A stretch of DNA of 42,657 nt from JAQVSH01 sp964451605 (GCA_964451605.1 CAYVJA010000017.1:1-42657); one strand, 5' to 3'. Counted from the first letter of the stretch, positions 7,364 to 16,600 are shown. The notes: generated from the letters alone by a model not told the origin. Numbers and translations: made by a program.

Positions 7364-8326
7364 CTAAACTTTTAGGTTATCGGCCGGGGCCGTTTTCATA
7401 TTGATCCGGGCTTGCCACAGGAGGATTCTCAGACCGTACAAGCCCCAAACCACCGCGATGGCCAGCAGAATCCGGGGCAGGGTAATCCACAACACCGGAA
7501 CGCCTATGGCCGCAAAAATAAGGGTGTCTTCTAACAGTGAGTGCGATACGGCCAAATGGTGATTGAGCCGGTCGGCCTCACGGGCAGAAATAATGTGTTG
7601 TTTGCGGGTCTCTATTAAAATGACCGCTCCATAGGCCAGGCCCACTACATTTCCTATAATCCACAGAAAGGAGGTTCGGCGTGACAGTCCAAACAGGTGC
7701 ATTAAAGGGGCAAGCGTTTTGGAGAGATATTGCATGATGCCGAAGGCCTGCATGAGCTTTTGCAGAAAATTGAGGAGGACCACAATCAGTACCAGTCGGG
7801 TGCTCACAAAGAGGGTAGAGGTGATCCAGTTGTGCACCACTTCGCGCAAGGGGGTATCGGGAGTGTTCTCGACGGCCGTAAAAAAGAAACGATGGGTCTC
7901 GGGAATCAGTAAATGCAGGCCGATGGCCGCAATGAGCGCACATGAGAGACGAATCCATACCATCCTGCGTGCCGACGAGCCGGTTTTCTTCTGAACAGCC
8001 GTTTCAACCACCATATTGTGGGCTATCAGGCACATGAGCGACAATATGGTCACCTCCTTGGCCGTGAAGGGAATGCTTTGAATTACCGCCAGTGCTGAGT
8101 AGAGGTTCAGAAAGGCTGAGGTAACCAGCACAAGGGCCGCCTCGCCCCGTAATCCTATGAGCCGGAAGAAGGGCTCCAGATAGCCGGAAATCCATTGAAT
8201 GACCCCAAAATACTGAAGCGCCGTGACGCCAATAGATACGGGGATCATGATTTTTAACAGCCACAGGGCCGACTTTAGAGCGGGTTGCCAGGCCTGCTGA
8301 AAACTCTCTTTGATTTTCTGATACAT
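7364..8326 (-). CDS. Nucleoside-recognition (Gate) domain integral membrane protein
   Basis: A 320-residue polytopic protein of the nucleoside-recognition/Gate superfamily (related to SpmA/SpmB and YjiH). Hydrophobic segments run through the whole length (ALWLLKIMIPVSIGVTALQYFG, GEAALVLVTSAFLNLYSALAVI, FLWIIGNVVGLAYGAVILIE). Gate-repeat signatures include ESFQQAWQPALKSALWLLK and ISAREADRLNHHLAVSHSLLEDTLIFAAIG. The transported substrate is unknown for this branch. The ATG at 8326 was chosen because upstream in-frame starts would run into glmS. A palindrome with a promoter-like box lies immediately upstream. The S37 peptidase follows after 6 bp. Confidence 0.75.
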   Translation of the reverse strand: MYQKIKESFQQAWQPALKSALWLLKIMIPVSIGVTALQYFGVIQWISGYLEPFFRLIGLRGEAALVLVTSAFLNLYSALAVIQSIPFTAKEVTILSLMCLIAHNMVVETAVQKKTGSSARRMVWIRLSCALIAAIGLHLLIPETHRFFFTAVENTPDTPLREVVHNWITSTLFVSTRLVLIVVLLNFLQKLMQAFGIMQYLSKTLAPLMHLFGLSRRTSFLWIIGNVVGLAYGAVILIETRKQHIISAREADRLNHHLAVSHSLLEDTLIFAAIGVPVLWITLPRILLAIAVVWGLYGLRILLWQARINMKTAPADNLKV

Positions 8327-8356
8327 TTTGTACGTTTTGCGGTGCAAACGTACAAA
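8327..8356 (-). promoter_or_regulatory. Palindrome containing a -7 box, upstream of the Gate-domain gene
   Basis: TTTGTACGTTT (8327-8337) and AAACGTACAAA (8346-8356) are perfect inverted arms around an 8-nt loop. On the minus strand the outer part contains TACGTTTG (8352-8345), an exact -7 consensus, 19 bp before the ATG. The symmetry suggests an operator or a leader hairpin. It is unlikely to be the glmS terminator because no U-tract follows it on the minus strand. Confidence 0.5.
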
Positions 8357-8379
8357 AAAATGCGATGCCGCAGGGGGGG

Positions 8380-10185
8380 TTACTCTACGGTAACCGACTT
8401 GGCCAGATTCCTGGGCCGGTCGACATTGCATCCCCTGGCCAGGGCCATGTAGTAGGCAAAGAGTTGCAGCGGAATAACGGTTAAGAGCGGAAGGAGCATT
8501 TCGTGCGATGCCGGAATAAAAAGAGGATGACGGGCTTCCGAAGCGATGAGGGTATCGCCCTCTGTGGCCAGTGCAATTACCTGGCCGTTTCGGCTGTTAA
8601 TCTCTTGAATTCCGGTGGCCATTTTGGTGCGGTTCTCCTGGTCGTTGGCAATGGCTATTACCGGGAAGAGCTCCTCAATCAGGGCAATAGGCCCGTGTTT
8701 CATTTCGGCTGCCGGATATCCTTCGGCATGAACATAGGCAATCTCCTTCAGCTTGAGTGCCCCTTCCAGAGCCAACGGGTAGTGTATTCCCCTGCCCAGG
8801 TAGAGAAAATGCCCGGTAGAGGCATATTGACAGGCCAGGGCTTCGATTTCGCTTTTCTGATCTATCAGTTGCCGGAGATGAACCGAGAGCGCGGGAATAT
8901 CTGCCATCAGCGCGTCGCGAAGGGTGGCATCTTTCGAGAGAAATACGGTAAGCCGGATAAACTGAATCACTTGAGCAAAGAAAGCCTTGGTAGAGGCTAC
9001 ACCTACCTCCGGACCTGCGTCCAGAAGAATAAGGGCATCACACTCCTGGGCCATGGAGGAATGAGCCACATTGCATAGTCCTACTACCGTAGCATTCTTT
9101 TTCTTGACATATCGTATCGCAGCCAGCGTATCGGCCGTTTCGCCCGACTGGGAGACTCCTATCACCAGATCGCCGGGCCAAACCACCGGTTTTCGGTAAC
9201 GGAATTCGGAAGCCTGTTCTACGACCACCGGAACGCCGGCATACTTTTCAATCATATAGCGTCCTACCATACCTGCGTGCAGAGAGGTGCCGCAAGCCAG
9301 AATAACAATCCGTCCGCCGGGTACTTTGTCGGAGACTACCCGCCCAAAATCGTTCAGCAGGCTCTCCCTGTCGAGCCGCAGATTCCTTTCCAGAATCTCG
9401 GGTTGCTCGCATATCTCCTTGAGCATAAAATGCTTGTGCTCATTTTTCCGGGTAGTGTCCGCAATCTGCATCATAGGCATGGGAAGCGGGTCGGGGAGAC
9501 GTCCCCCTTTTCCAAACGCTTTGGGCTGCTCTCCTTTGGTGAGCAGGATAGCCTGATTGTGCTCGGGGAAAAAACAGTGTGAGGCGCGATTCCCGAAGGC
9601 CGAAGGATCGGATGCAACAAACAGTTCGTCGTCTCCCAGACCCACAACCAGCGGAGCCCCTTTTCGCATACACCAAAGCTGATCGGGCGACTCTCTGTCC
9701 ATTAAGATATAGGCATAGTTTCCCTCCAGATTCTCCTCCACACGTACCATCACTTCCGGAACCGAACGACCCTTACCGCACTCCTGCTCTATGTAATTGA
9801 GCAAGACTTCTGTATCCGTATCACTGCTGAATGAATAGCCGTTGTATTCCAGTTGAGCTCTGACAACACCCTGGTTCTCGATTATCCCGTTATGTACAAT
9901 GGCCCACTTGCCCGAGGCAGAGAGGTGGGGATGGGCGTTGTTTTCCGTTACCTTTCCGTGAGTTGCCCAACGGGTATGCGCCATACCGACCGTTCCGTCC
10001 AGCTTGAATGATTTGCTTTTTTCTGCCAGAGAATCAACGCCTCCCACCGCTTTGCAGATAGAGATACTGCCGTTGAGAATAGCCATTCCGCTACTGTCAT
10101 ACCCTCTGTATTCTAAGGCTTTAAGTCCTTCCAAGAGAATTTCTCTCGCGGGTTTGTTGCCGATATAAGCTATAATTCCACACAT
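8380..10185 (-). CDS. glmS: Glutamine-fructose-6-phosphate aminotransferase (isomerizing)
   Basis: A 601-residue cytosolic enzyme making glucosamine-6-phosphate from fructose-6-phosphate and glutamine, the first step towards UDP-GlcNAc for peptidoglycan and LPS. It has the class II amidotransferase domain with catalytic Cys2 (MCGIIAYIG), GYDSSG, and TRWATHGKVTENNAHPH. Two SIS isomerase domains follow (CGTSLHAGM, VSQSGETADTL, GRGIHYPLALEGALKLKEI, AEMKHGPIALI), and the normal C-terminus ends KSVTVE. It begins 19 bp after the DUF4954 gene, suggesting cotranscription. No glmS ribozyme-like leader fits in that gap. Confidence 0.97.
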   Translation of the reverse strand: MCGIIAYIGNKPAREILLEGLKALEYRGYDSSGMAILNGSISICKAVGGVDSLAEKSKSFKLDGTVGMAHTRWATHGKVTENNAHPHLSASGKWAIVHNGIIENQGVVRAQLEYNGYSFSSDTDTEVLLNYIEQECGKGRSVPEVMVRVEENLEGNYAYILMDRESPDQLWCMRKGAPLVVGLGDDELFVASDPSAFGNRASHCFFPEHNQAILLTKGEQPKAFGKGGRLPDPLPMPMMQIADTTRKNEHKHFMLKEICEQPEILERNLRLDRESLLNDFGRVVSDKVPGGRIVILACGTSLHAGMVGRYMIEKYAGVPVVVEQASEFRYRKPVVWPGDLVIGVSQSGETADTLAAIRYVKKKNATVVGLCNVAHSSMAQECDALILLDAGPEVGVASTKAFFAQVIQFIRLTVFLSKDATLRDALMADIPALSVHLRQLIDQKSEIEALACQYASTGHFLYLGRGIHYPLALEGALKLKEIAYVHAEGYPAAEMKHGPIALIEELFPVIAIANDQENRTKMATGIQEINSRNGQVIALATEGDTLIASEARHPLFIPASHEMLLPLLTVIPLQLFAYYMALARGCNVDRPRNLAKSVTVE

Positions 10186-10204
10186 GGGGCCGGTATCATT
10201 GCGG

Positions 10205-12199
10205 TTAATTCATGTTCGATAAAAGGGCAATCATGCTATCGCCCAACTGTTTCTTGCGTGCTTTGTGACGGGTAATCTCTACCACCATGGGGTGGTCTTC
10301 GAATTTTCCCCGAACCGAAGCAAAGTCTCTTTCGCGTACCTCCAGGTCGCCATCGATTCCGAATCCTACCTGTTTGTTAAGCAGAAATTCCTGTTGCGCA
10401 TCCTTGTAAAGCATCTCATCGATTGCGAACACGCTCTCTTCCCATTTCCGGATAATATTGATCACCGTCGCGGGCGAAAAGGTGTCGGGTTTTTTCTGGT
10501 AATGCTCCTCCAGAACACCGTATGCCCACGACCACTCATAGACATAGTAGTGGTGGTGTACCGATCGGATAAAGGCATTAACCTCTTCGAGTGTATTCAG
10601 CGAGCCCGACTCTACCTCGCTCAGCAGGTTGTCGATTACTCTGGCGGGACAAATCATTCCGGAAATATCAATCCAGCGATCTTTATAGCCCAGTTCGGTA
10701 TCCATAGCGAGCAATTTTTGCATTTCTTTTACCGAACCGATCTTTTTACCCTGTAGCCTGCTAATCAACGAATTGCCAAGGAATTTACAGATAGCCTGTT
10801 CGTAAATTACGATACCTCTCTCCAGAGCACTGTGCTTGATGTGCATATGCTCGTAGATGTATTCGGCGGGGGAAGGGTTCTGCGTATCGCGCAGTTGTTT
10901 AAGAATATTGAGCCCCTCAATCATCTTTTGCACCGTATAGGGGCTGAGAAGATTGAAGTTGATCATATCGAGCAGATTGGGGTCCTTTCGCAGGTCGCGG
11001 GCCGGCCACTTTTGTGAGTCACGTACCGTACCGATACTGCGTAGATTGATGGCCGGGGTGAGAAAAGTTTCGTTGTTCTCTTCGCGAAGATAAGAGAAGG
11101 GAAAGCTGGTGGTATCGGAGTGGTGTTTGTGTCGCCCCATAACCAGCGAAAAGGCTCCGATCCGCGAAGGCCAAAGGATATAAGAGTCGCTGGTGGTCTT
11201 GGCTCCCCGTTCGACAATACCCTGGTGGATAGGCCCCAGTTTATACATGTGGTTGCTTTGGTTCGAACCGCTGCCGGCATTCAGAAAAGAGAACATACCG
11301 GCAATCAGCAGACTCGACTTATGGTGCGAAACGGTATAGGGCCCGGCAAAAATAGAGGAGGCCTCACCGTGAAGTCCCTGGCAGTTGGCGAAGAAGAGGG
11401 AGTGTACAGCCGAGTAGTGTTTTTCGAGTATGCATCCCTGTCCGATAAAGCAGTTGGAAACCAGCGTGGCATCGGTAATCTTACTGCCCGAGCAGACAAT
11501 AAAGTTTTCCATGATTACACCCTGTCCAATTGTCACGGGATCGGCTGCAGTGCTGTTGATGCTGCCGTTTTCCAGTTTCGAAACCCCCTCGAGACGGGCA
11601 TACGGGCCTATTCTGACATTCCGGAGGCTGTCGCAATTCACAATCGATACCCCCTCTTCAATATCGCCCATATCGTCGGTCACAAACTGCACGTAATTCG
11701 AAACCAATCGGTTAAACTGCTGAATTGCCTCGGTGCGATGACGGTAGAGGGCCATGATATAGGCCATATGCGACGAAAGATGGTCGTAAATCACAATGTC
11801 ACGCCCGCCCACTTCGTTTATGGCATCGACGTGGGTTCCGTTTCCAAACGACGACTTTCCATCGGTGGCCACATGACTAACATTGTGAATAACTGCTCTC
11901 GGGCCGATCCGATAGTTGGCAATATAACTTCGGATGTTGTGAATCAGGGCGTTGTCGTGAACAATACAGTGTGAAAGAAAAGCATTGCGAATACCGGTTT
12001 TAAAACGAACCCCGCCGAAAAGGGTAATCTCCTCGTCGAACCGCCCCAGCAGTGTGTAACCGGAAAAAGTGGCATTGAAGATTTGATCGGGAATAAAGTC
12101 GGCCGAAACTTCAACCAGATTCCAGTCGTCGCAGTGACACCCCTGCATGAGCAGACGGCCAATCTCTTCGGTGGTTAATTTTCGGTAGGGCTTATTCAT
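10205..12199 (-). CDS. DUF4954-family protein with left-handed beta-helix (hexapeptide) repeats
   Basis: A 664-residue protein typical of Bacteroidota and found as an unassigned DUF4954 family. The start MNKPYRKLTTEEIGRLLMQGC matches the family's usual N-terminus, so the ATG at 12199 is preferred to one at 12247. The middle (about 60-380) has imperfect hexapeptide repeats (TFSGYTLLGRFDE, IVHDNALIHNIRSY, VRIGPYARLEGVSKLEN, VTIGQGVIMENFIV, ATLVSNCFIGQGCILE) predicting a left-handed beta-helix as in GlmU or LpxA. The C-terminal 250 residues are largely helical. Its position directly upstream of glmS suggests, but does not prove, a role in sugar-nucleotide metabolism. No catalytic function is known to me. 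Confidence 0.8.
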   Translation of the reverse strand: MNKPYRKLTTEEIGRLLMQGCHCDDWNLVEVSADFIPDQIFNATFSGYTLLGRFDEEITLFGGVRFKTGIRNAFLSHCIVHDNALIHNIRSYIANYRIGPRAVIHNVSHVATDGKSSFGNGTHVDAINEVGGRDIVIYDHLSSHMAYIMALYRHRTEAIQQFNRLVSNYVQFVTDDMGDIEEGVSIVNCDSLRNVRIGPYARLEGVSKLENGSINSTAADPVTIGQGVIMENFIVCSGSKITDATLVSNCFIGQGCILEKHYSAVHSLFFANCQGLHGEASSIFAGPYTVSHHKSSLLIAGMFSFLNAGSGSNQSNHMYKLGPIHQGIVERGAKTTSDSYILWPSRIGAFSLVMGRHKHHSDTTSFPFSYLREENNETFLTPAINLRSIGTVRDSQKWPARDLRKDPNLLDMINFNLLSPYTVQKMIEGLNILKQLRDTQNPSPAEYIYEHMHIKHSALERGIVIYEQAICKFLGNSLISRLQGKKIGSVKEMQKLLAMDTELGYKDRWIDISGMICPARVIDNLLSEVESGSLNTLEEVNAFIRSVHHHYYVYEWSWAYGVLEEHYQKKPDTFSPATVINIIRKWEESVFAIDEMLYKDAQQEFLLNKQVGFGIDGDLEVRERDFASVRGKFEDHPMVVEITRHKARKKQLGDSMIALLSNMN

Positions 12200-12391
12200 G
12201 GCGAAATTGTGTGGTGCAAAGAATGGATAAAAGTAACCTATTTGCAAACAATTTACCCTTACATAATTATATACATTTGGAATAATAACCTTACAGAATT
12301 ATATAAGTTGCTGTTATATTGATTTATATAACCTTTCAAATATATGCAATATGCAGTAATGAACATAGCATGACCGGCAATTCGGTGAATA

Positions 12392-12425
12392 TTGATTCAT
12401 GGCAGGGCAATTTTATTTACCTTTC
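12392..12425 (+). promoter_or_regulatory. Weak promoter candidate for the nitroreductase operon
   Basis: TACCTTTC at 12418-12425 is one base off TAnnTTTG and lies 20 bp before the start at 12446. A TTG at 12392-12394 is 23 bp further up, slightly too far. The surrounding 246-bp divergent gap (12200-12445) is AT-rich and shows nothing else except a near-consensus minus-strand box TACTTTTA (12235-12228) for the DUF4954-glmS transcript. Confidence 0.35.
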
Positions 12426-12445
12426 GGGCTCTAAATGATTGCTGT

Positions 12446-13201
12446 ATGAAGTCTATTGAAGAGATACTCCTGGGTCGGACTTCGGTGCGACGATACACAC
12501 GCGAGCCTCTGTCGGCCGAACAGACCGATTTCATTTTCGAAGCCATCCGCAATTCGGCCACCAGTTATAACGGGCAACAGTTTTCGGTGATTGCAGTTAC
12601 CGATCTGGCCTTAAAGGAGCAGTTATATACTTTAACGGGGCAAAAGCAGATTAAGACATCTGCCCTTTTTCTGGTGTTTTGTGCCGATTATCATAAGCTG
12701 GCCCTCTTTGCGCGTCACAATCAAGTTCCCTTTCCCCGATTCCAGGATACCCTCGATGGAGTACTGATAGGGGTTATCGATGCTGCGATGGCTATGCAGA
12801 ATGCCGCCGTTGCTGCCCATTCGCTGGGATTGGGCAGCTGCTGCATCGGGTACACCCGCACGGCCGCCCCGTCCGAAATTGCCGATTTGCTGGCGCTTCC
12901 ACAGGGAGTATTTGTGGTTTGCGGCCTGGCCATTGGTCATCCTGCCGAGTTTCCGGATCATAAACCCAAGCAACCCCTTTCTATGGTGGTTCATTCCAAT
13001 CGCTACAGAAGCGATGATATGGCCGACGACTTATCGGAGTACAATGCTCTGATCTCGGAGTATAACAGAAACCGATCGGGTGATACCACCCGGAACGATT
13101 GGGGAAATCATATCTTGGCGTACCATGAAAAGGCGCTTCGCCACCATTTGGAAACCTATCTGGCTCGTCAGGGCTATAACTTGAAAGAGCTTCTGCCATG
13201 A
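12446..13201 (+). CDS. Nitroreductase-family NAD(P)H:flavin oxidoreductase (NfsA/NfrA-like)
   Basis: A 251-residue FMN-dependent oxidoreductase. The N-terminal RTSVRRYTREPLS is the FMN-phosphate-binding signature. NSATSYNGQQFSVIAV and GLGSCCIGYTRTAA are further family blocks, and the C-terminal third (RSDDMADDLSEYNALISEYN) is the extension that sets NfsA/NfrA-type enzymes apart from short nitroreductases. Such enzymes reduce nitroaromatics, quinones or flavins with NADPH; the physiological substrate is unknown. The ATG at 12446 starts directly before the conserved domain; 12392 is in frame but only adds a non-conserved tail. The stop overlaps the next gene's ATG (ATGA), indicating translational coupling. 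Confidence 0.85.
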   Translation: MKSIEEILLGRTSVRRYTREPLSAEQTDFIFEAIRNSATSYNGQQFSVIAVTDLALKEQLYTLTGQKQIKTSALFLVFCADYHKLALFARHNQVPFPRFQDTLDGVLIGVIDAAMAMQNAAVAAHSLGLGSCCIGYTRTAAPSEIADLLALPQGVFVVCGLAIGHPAEFPDHKPKQPLSMVVHSNRYRSDDMADDLSEYNALISEYNRNRSGDTTRNDWGNHILAYHEKALRHHLETYLARQGYNLKELLP

Positions 13202-13812
13202 TCCGCTTTCTGATAGTATTTTTGCTGGTGTGCCGTCTCTCCTTTTTGACGAGTAACCCCCTTTGGGCCCAAAGTGCTTCGGAGAGCACCCGTTTGTTGG
13301 CGCAATTTCTGGAAGGAACCACTGCGCCTGCCGTGGTGAAAGACAGTCTTTCGCTGGTAAAAGTTACCTTTTGGGGTTTCGACCAAAAAGAGCATACCGG
13401 GTATCTGGTGGTGAACCGACTTCTTGCCCCCGAGATTACAGAAATATTCGAAGAGATCAGGCAACTCCGCTTTCCTGTTGAGAGTGTGATACCCATTCGG
13501 TTCGATAAGCCTGATAACGGAACCTCGATGGACACGCTTAATAATTCGTATGCTTTTCATTACCGAACCATTCGTGACGGAGGTACCCTTTCGGCACACG
13601 CATTGGGTCGGGCCATAGATCTGAATCCTAAGCAGAACCCGGCACTCTATCCGGAGGGGAAAGTTTTGCCTCCCGACGGGCGGTACGAAACCACCAGGCC
13701 GGGTACCCTTACGGCTTCGCATCCGGTGGTGAAGGCGTTTACAGACAGAGGATGGATTTGGGGCGGCAACTGGAAGGTGCCCATCGATTACATGCATTTT
13801 CAAAAACGATGA
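13198..13812 (+). CDS. M15-family D-Ala-D-Ala carboxypeptidase / endopeptidase-like exported protein
   Basis: A 204-residue exported zinc peptidase. Residues 1-24 form a signal peptide ending NPLWAQ. The VanY/M15 zinc site is visible: H134 and D141 in SAHALGRAIDLNP (HxxGxAxD) and H200 in DYMHF at the very C-terminus. Such enzymes cut D-Ala-D-Ala or L-Ala-D-Glu bonds in peptidoglycan. Its start overlaps the nitroreductase stop by 4 bp and its stop overlaps the following MutS-like start in the same way, so the three are tightly cotranscribed. The exact bond cleaved is not determinable. Confidence 0.85.
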   Translation: MIRFLIVFLLVCRLSFLTSNPLWAQSASESTRLLAQFLEGTTAPAVVKDSLSLVKVTFWGFDQKEHTGYLVVNRLLAPEITEIFEEIRQLRFPVESVIPIRFDKPDNGTSMDTLNNSYAFHYRTIRDGGTLSAHALGRAIDLNPKQNPALYPEGKVLPPDGRYETTRPGTLTASHPVVKAFTDRGWIWGGNWKVPIDYMHFQKR

Positions 13813-15572
13813 GTAAAGCCTGGTATTCGCAAAAGGCGGCCGATTGGGCCGGTCGGCTTCGAAAGAAGGAGCAGTTGCGAAATGCGGTTACGCTTCTTAA
13901 ACTGCTTCTGTTTGGAGCAGCGGCATGGGGTTTTTACCGGTTTCTCTCTTCCGATTCGGGGCTGTGGCTCTTTGTCGGGTTTGCGCTGGCGTTTTCTGTA
14001 CTAACCGTTTTCGATACACGTCTGGTTCTGCAGATCAGATACCTGAAGATTGCACTGAATGAGGTGAACCGGGAGATTGCATACCTGGAGGGAACACTTC
14101 AGCCCGGCTCGGGCGGCCACAGTTATGTGAATGCAAACCATCGGTATGCCTCCGATCTGGATCTGTTTGGCGATGATTCGCTCTTTGCGCATATCGACCG
14201 AACCGTTACCCCTAACGGGAGTCACAAGCTGGCTCAATGGCTTATGGAGCCCTGTAAGACGGGTGATGAGATTCTCTCCAGGCAGGAGGCTGCAGGCGAA
14301 CTGGCCGCTCTGCCCGATTTTTGTTTCGACTTTCGCACTACCGGCAGGTTATATCCTACAGAGGGTTCGGATTTGCGTATTATGCACAGCTTTGGCCTTG
14401 AGTTGCCCTTTTTCAAAGCAACCTGGCCCCGCTACCTTTTGTGGTGTTCTAACGGTTGTACGCTGCTCTTTGTGCTGTTATGGGTGGCTGGTGTTATGCG
14501 ACCTTCACTCCCGCTTTTCTTTCTGTTACTGCAACTGCTGCTCTCCTCACTCTATCTGGGGCGCATCAATCGCCGGCATCAGAAGATGGGCCACTTCTTC
14601 CGTTCGCTGGGGAATCTTTTTCACCTGGTAGAGAAGATAAAGAGCGCCTCTTTTTCTTCATCGGGTCTGGAAAAGGTTCAGCATCAATTAAAGGTGGCTT
14701 TGCACGCTTTTTCTCTCCTCAAGAGAGTGGCCGCTCAACTCGATCAAAGAAATAACGTATTGGTTGCTTTTGTCTTGAATGCACTCTATACCCGCGATTT
14801 ACATTTAATGATCCGGCTCGATCAATGGCAAAAATTCTATGCAGAAAGCGTTCCGAAGTGGATCGATGCGCTTGCCGATGCGGATGCATGGGTGAGTATG
14901 GCTGTCTATCGTATGAACCATCCTGACTTTTTGCTTCCTGTTGTTGATAACAGGATATGGCTCGAAGCTTCCGGCGCCGGGCATCCCTGTTTGCCAAGGG
15001 AACACTGTGTTACCAATTCGCTGACGGTGGAGGGGAGTCAGCTCTTTTATGTGGTTACCGGGGCCAATATGGCGGGGAAAAGTACTTTTCTGCGGAGTAT
15101 CGGGCTCAACCTGGTACTGGCCCTTTCGGGCAACGTGGTGTGTGCCGAAAGGTTCCGGTTCAGACCCATGGAGCTCTTTTCGAGTATGCGCACCACCGAT
15201 AATCTGGCAAGAGGAACCTCTTACTTTCAGGCCGAACTGCTTCGGTTACAGCAACTCACCGAGTGTGCAAAACAGAATGACGCCCTTTTTGTATTGCTCG
15301 ACGAGATGTTAAAGGGAACCAATTCAACCGATAAACTGCATGGCTCCATGCAGTTTTTATTCCGGATGCTCTCCTATCCGGTATCGGGGCTGGTGGCTAC
15401 GCACGACCTGGCTATGGCCAATATGGCGCTTGAGCAGCCCGGCCATTTCCGCAATGTCTGTTTCGAGATATCGCACACCGATGGCGAGATTCTGTACGAC
15501 TACAAGCTGCGCGAGGGGGTGAGCCGTACTATGAACGCCACACTTCTTATGCAACAGATGGGGCTGATTTAA
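13809..15572 (+). CDS. Membrane-anchored MutS-like ATPase (MutS domain V)
   Basis: A 587-residue protein with a MutS-type ABC ATPase at the C-terminus: Walker A TGANMAGKSTFLRS (about 415-428), ST-rich dimer motif RTTDNLARGTSYFQAEL, Walker B LLDEMLKGTNSTDK and H-loop VATHDLAM. The mismatch-recognition domain I of true MutS is absent. In its place are two pairs of hydrophobic segments (about 30-75 and 205-250) predicting membrane insertion, plus a core motif (FAHIDRTVTPNGSHKLAQWL) shared with MutS domain III. Such proteins are common in Bacteroidota and their role is unknown; they are unlikely to perform replication mismatch repair. The ATG at 13809 is inside the M15 stop (ATGA). The gene ends one base from the convergent PAS-LuxR gene. 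Confidence 0.85.
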   Translation: MSKAWYSQKAADWAGRLRKKEQLRNAVTLLKLLLFGAAAWGFYRFLSSDSGLWLFVGFALAFSVLTVFDTRLVLQIRYLKIALNEVNREIAYLEGTLQPGSGGHSYVNANHRYASDLDLFGDDSLFAHIDRTVTPNGSHKLAQWLMEPCKTGDEILSRQEAAGELAALPDFCFDFRTTGRLYPTEGSDLRIMHSFGLELPFFKATWPRYLLWCSNGCTLLFVLLWVAGVMRPSLPLFFLLLQLLLSSLYLGRINRRHQKMGHFFRSLGNLFHLVEKIKSASFSSSGLEKVQHQLKVALHAFSLLKRVAAQLDQRNNVLVAFVLNALYTRDLHLMIRLDQWQKFYAESVPKWIDALADADAWVSMAVYRMNHPDFLLPVVDNRIWLEASGAGHPCLPREHCVTNSLTVEGSQLFYVVTGANMAGKSTFLRSIGLNLVLALSGNVVCAERFRFRPMELFSSMRTTDNLARGTSYFQAELLRLQQLTECAKQNDALFVLLDEMLKGTNSTDKLHGSMQFLFRMLSYPVSGLVATHDLAMANMALEQPGHFRNVCFEISHTDGEILYDYKLREGVSRTMNATLLMQQMGLI

Positions 15573-15573
15573 A

Positions 15574-16572
15574 TCAGAGCTTGCTCAGAAAATCGGAGAG
15601 TGAAGTCTGACGGGAGAGACCCAGCTTTTTTCTGAGGCGAACCCTGCTAATCTCGGCACTGGCCGGTGCAATGTGCAGCAGGCCGGCAATCTCTTTTGTG
15701 GAGAGTTTCAACAGCAGATAGGCACAAAGACGCCGTTCTCTCGCGGTGAGTCCGGGATACTTCCCCTCCAGTCGGGAGAAGAAGCCGGGATAGACCTTCT
15801 CAAAGTAGAGCTTAAACTCCTCATTCCCGCTAAACTGCCGACGGAAGAGCTCATCGATATGATGCAGAACGGTTTCGGTCTTGTTCCTTGCGTGCGGGGG
15901 GAGCAATGGCAGGTGCGATGTAATCACCTTTTTCAGGTGAAGCAGCAGCGCAGTCTGTTCGGAAGCCGAAACAAGCGAAGAGACCAGCTCCCGGTCGCGG
16001 GCAGCCAGCTCCTCCTTGTAGCGCTTTTTGGCTTTGGTCTCCCAGTTTTTGTCGTCTTCGAGCAGTTTGATATGCCCAAGTGCACCGCTGAGCTTGGTAA
16101 TATCGCGAATGGAGTAGCGCTGTCCTAAATACCGACCGGTTGGATCGTACACGCCTCTTCCGTTTATCTCGCAATGCCTCAGTTGTTTACTGCGGGTAAG
16201 GATTCTAAACGATAGGCTCTGTCCTATCACGGTAAAGGAGAGGGTTTTCTCTATAAATCCGGTGAACTGGGCCGAATCTTCGGGATAAACCAACGAATAG
16301 AGTAAGTTCTTATCCTTGATAAACTCTTCGGCCGAATAACCGGTTAGATCACGAACCGAGGGCGACATCCAGCGGACGTTGCCCTCGGGGGTAAGCCAAT
16401 ATTCCCAATCGCAGGTATAATTGGCTATAAGACGATGTTCCTCGTACAGTTCGCGCAAATCGGCATTCTCTAACTCCAGAAAGCGCACCTTCTCCTGCAG
16501 TTTCGAAATGGTCTCTTTCCATTCGGAACTATCCGGGATGCTCTCTTTGGTAAAGTCAGGAACGTTTCCCAT
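15574..16572 (-). CDS. PAS-domain transcriptional regulator with LuxR-type helix-turn-helix
   Basis: A 332-residue soluble regulator. A short N-terminal coiled coil (about 19-46, ISKLQEKVRFLELENADLRE) precedes a PAS sensor (about 50-165; CDWEYWLTPEGNVRWMSPSVRDLTGYSAEEFI, GQRYSIRDITK). A second long helix leads to a C-terminal LuxR/GerE-like HTH (about 275-330; LTARERRLCAYLLLKLSTKEIAGLLHI...EISRVRLRKKLGL). No receiver or kinase domain is present, so the PAS domain probably senses a ligand or redox state directly or dimerises. It starts 28 bp after the nitronate-monooxygenase-like gene and may be on the same transcript. The target genes are not evident. Confidence 0.8.
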   Translation of the reverse strand: MGNVPDFTKESIPDSSEWKETISKLQEKVRFLELENADLRELYEEHRLIANYTCDWEYWLTPEGNVRWMSPSVRDLTGYSAEEFIKDKNLLYSLVYPEDSAQFTGFIEKTLSFTVIGQSLSFRILTRSKQLRHCEINGRGVYDPTGRYLGQRYSIRDITKLSGALGHIKLLEDDKNWETKAKKRYKEELAARDRELVSSLVSASEQTALLLHLKKVITSHLPLLPPHARNKTETVLHHIDELFRRQFSGNEEFKLYFEKVYPGFFSRLEGKYPGLTARERRLCAYLLLKLSTKEIAGLLHIAPASAEISRVRLRKKLGLSRQTSLSDFLSKL

Positions 16573-16600
16573 AGCGTATGTACGGGTAGGGTTATGTTTC

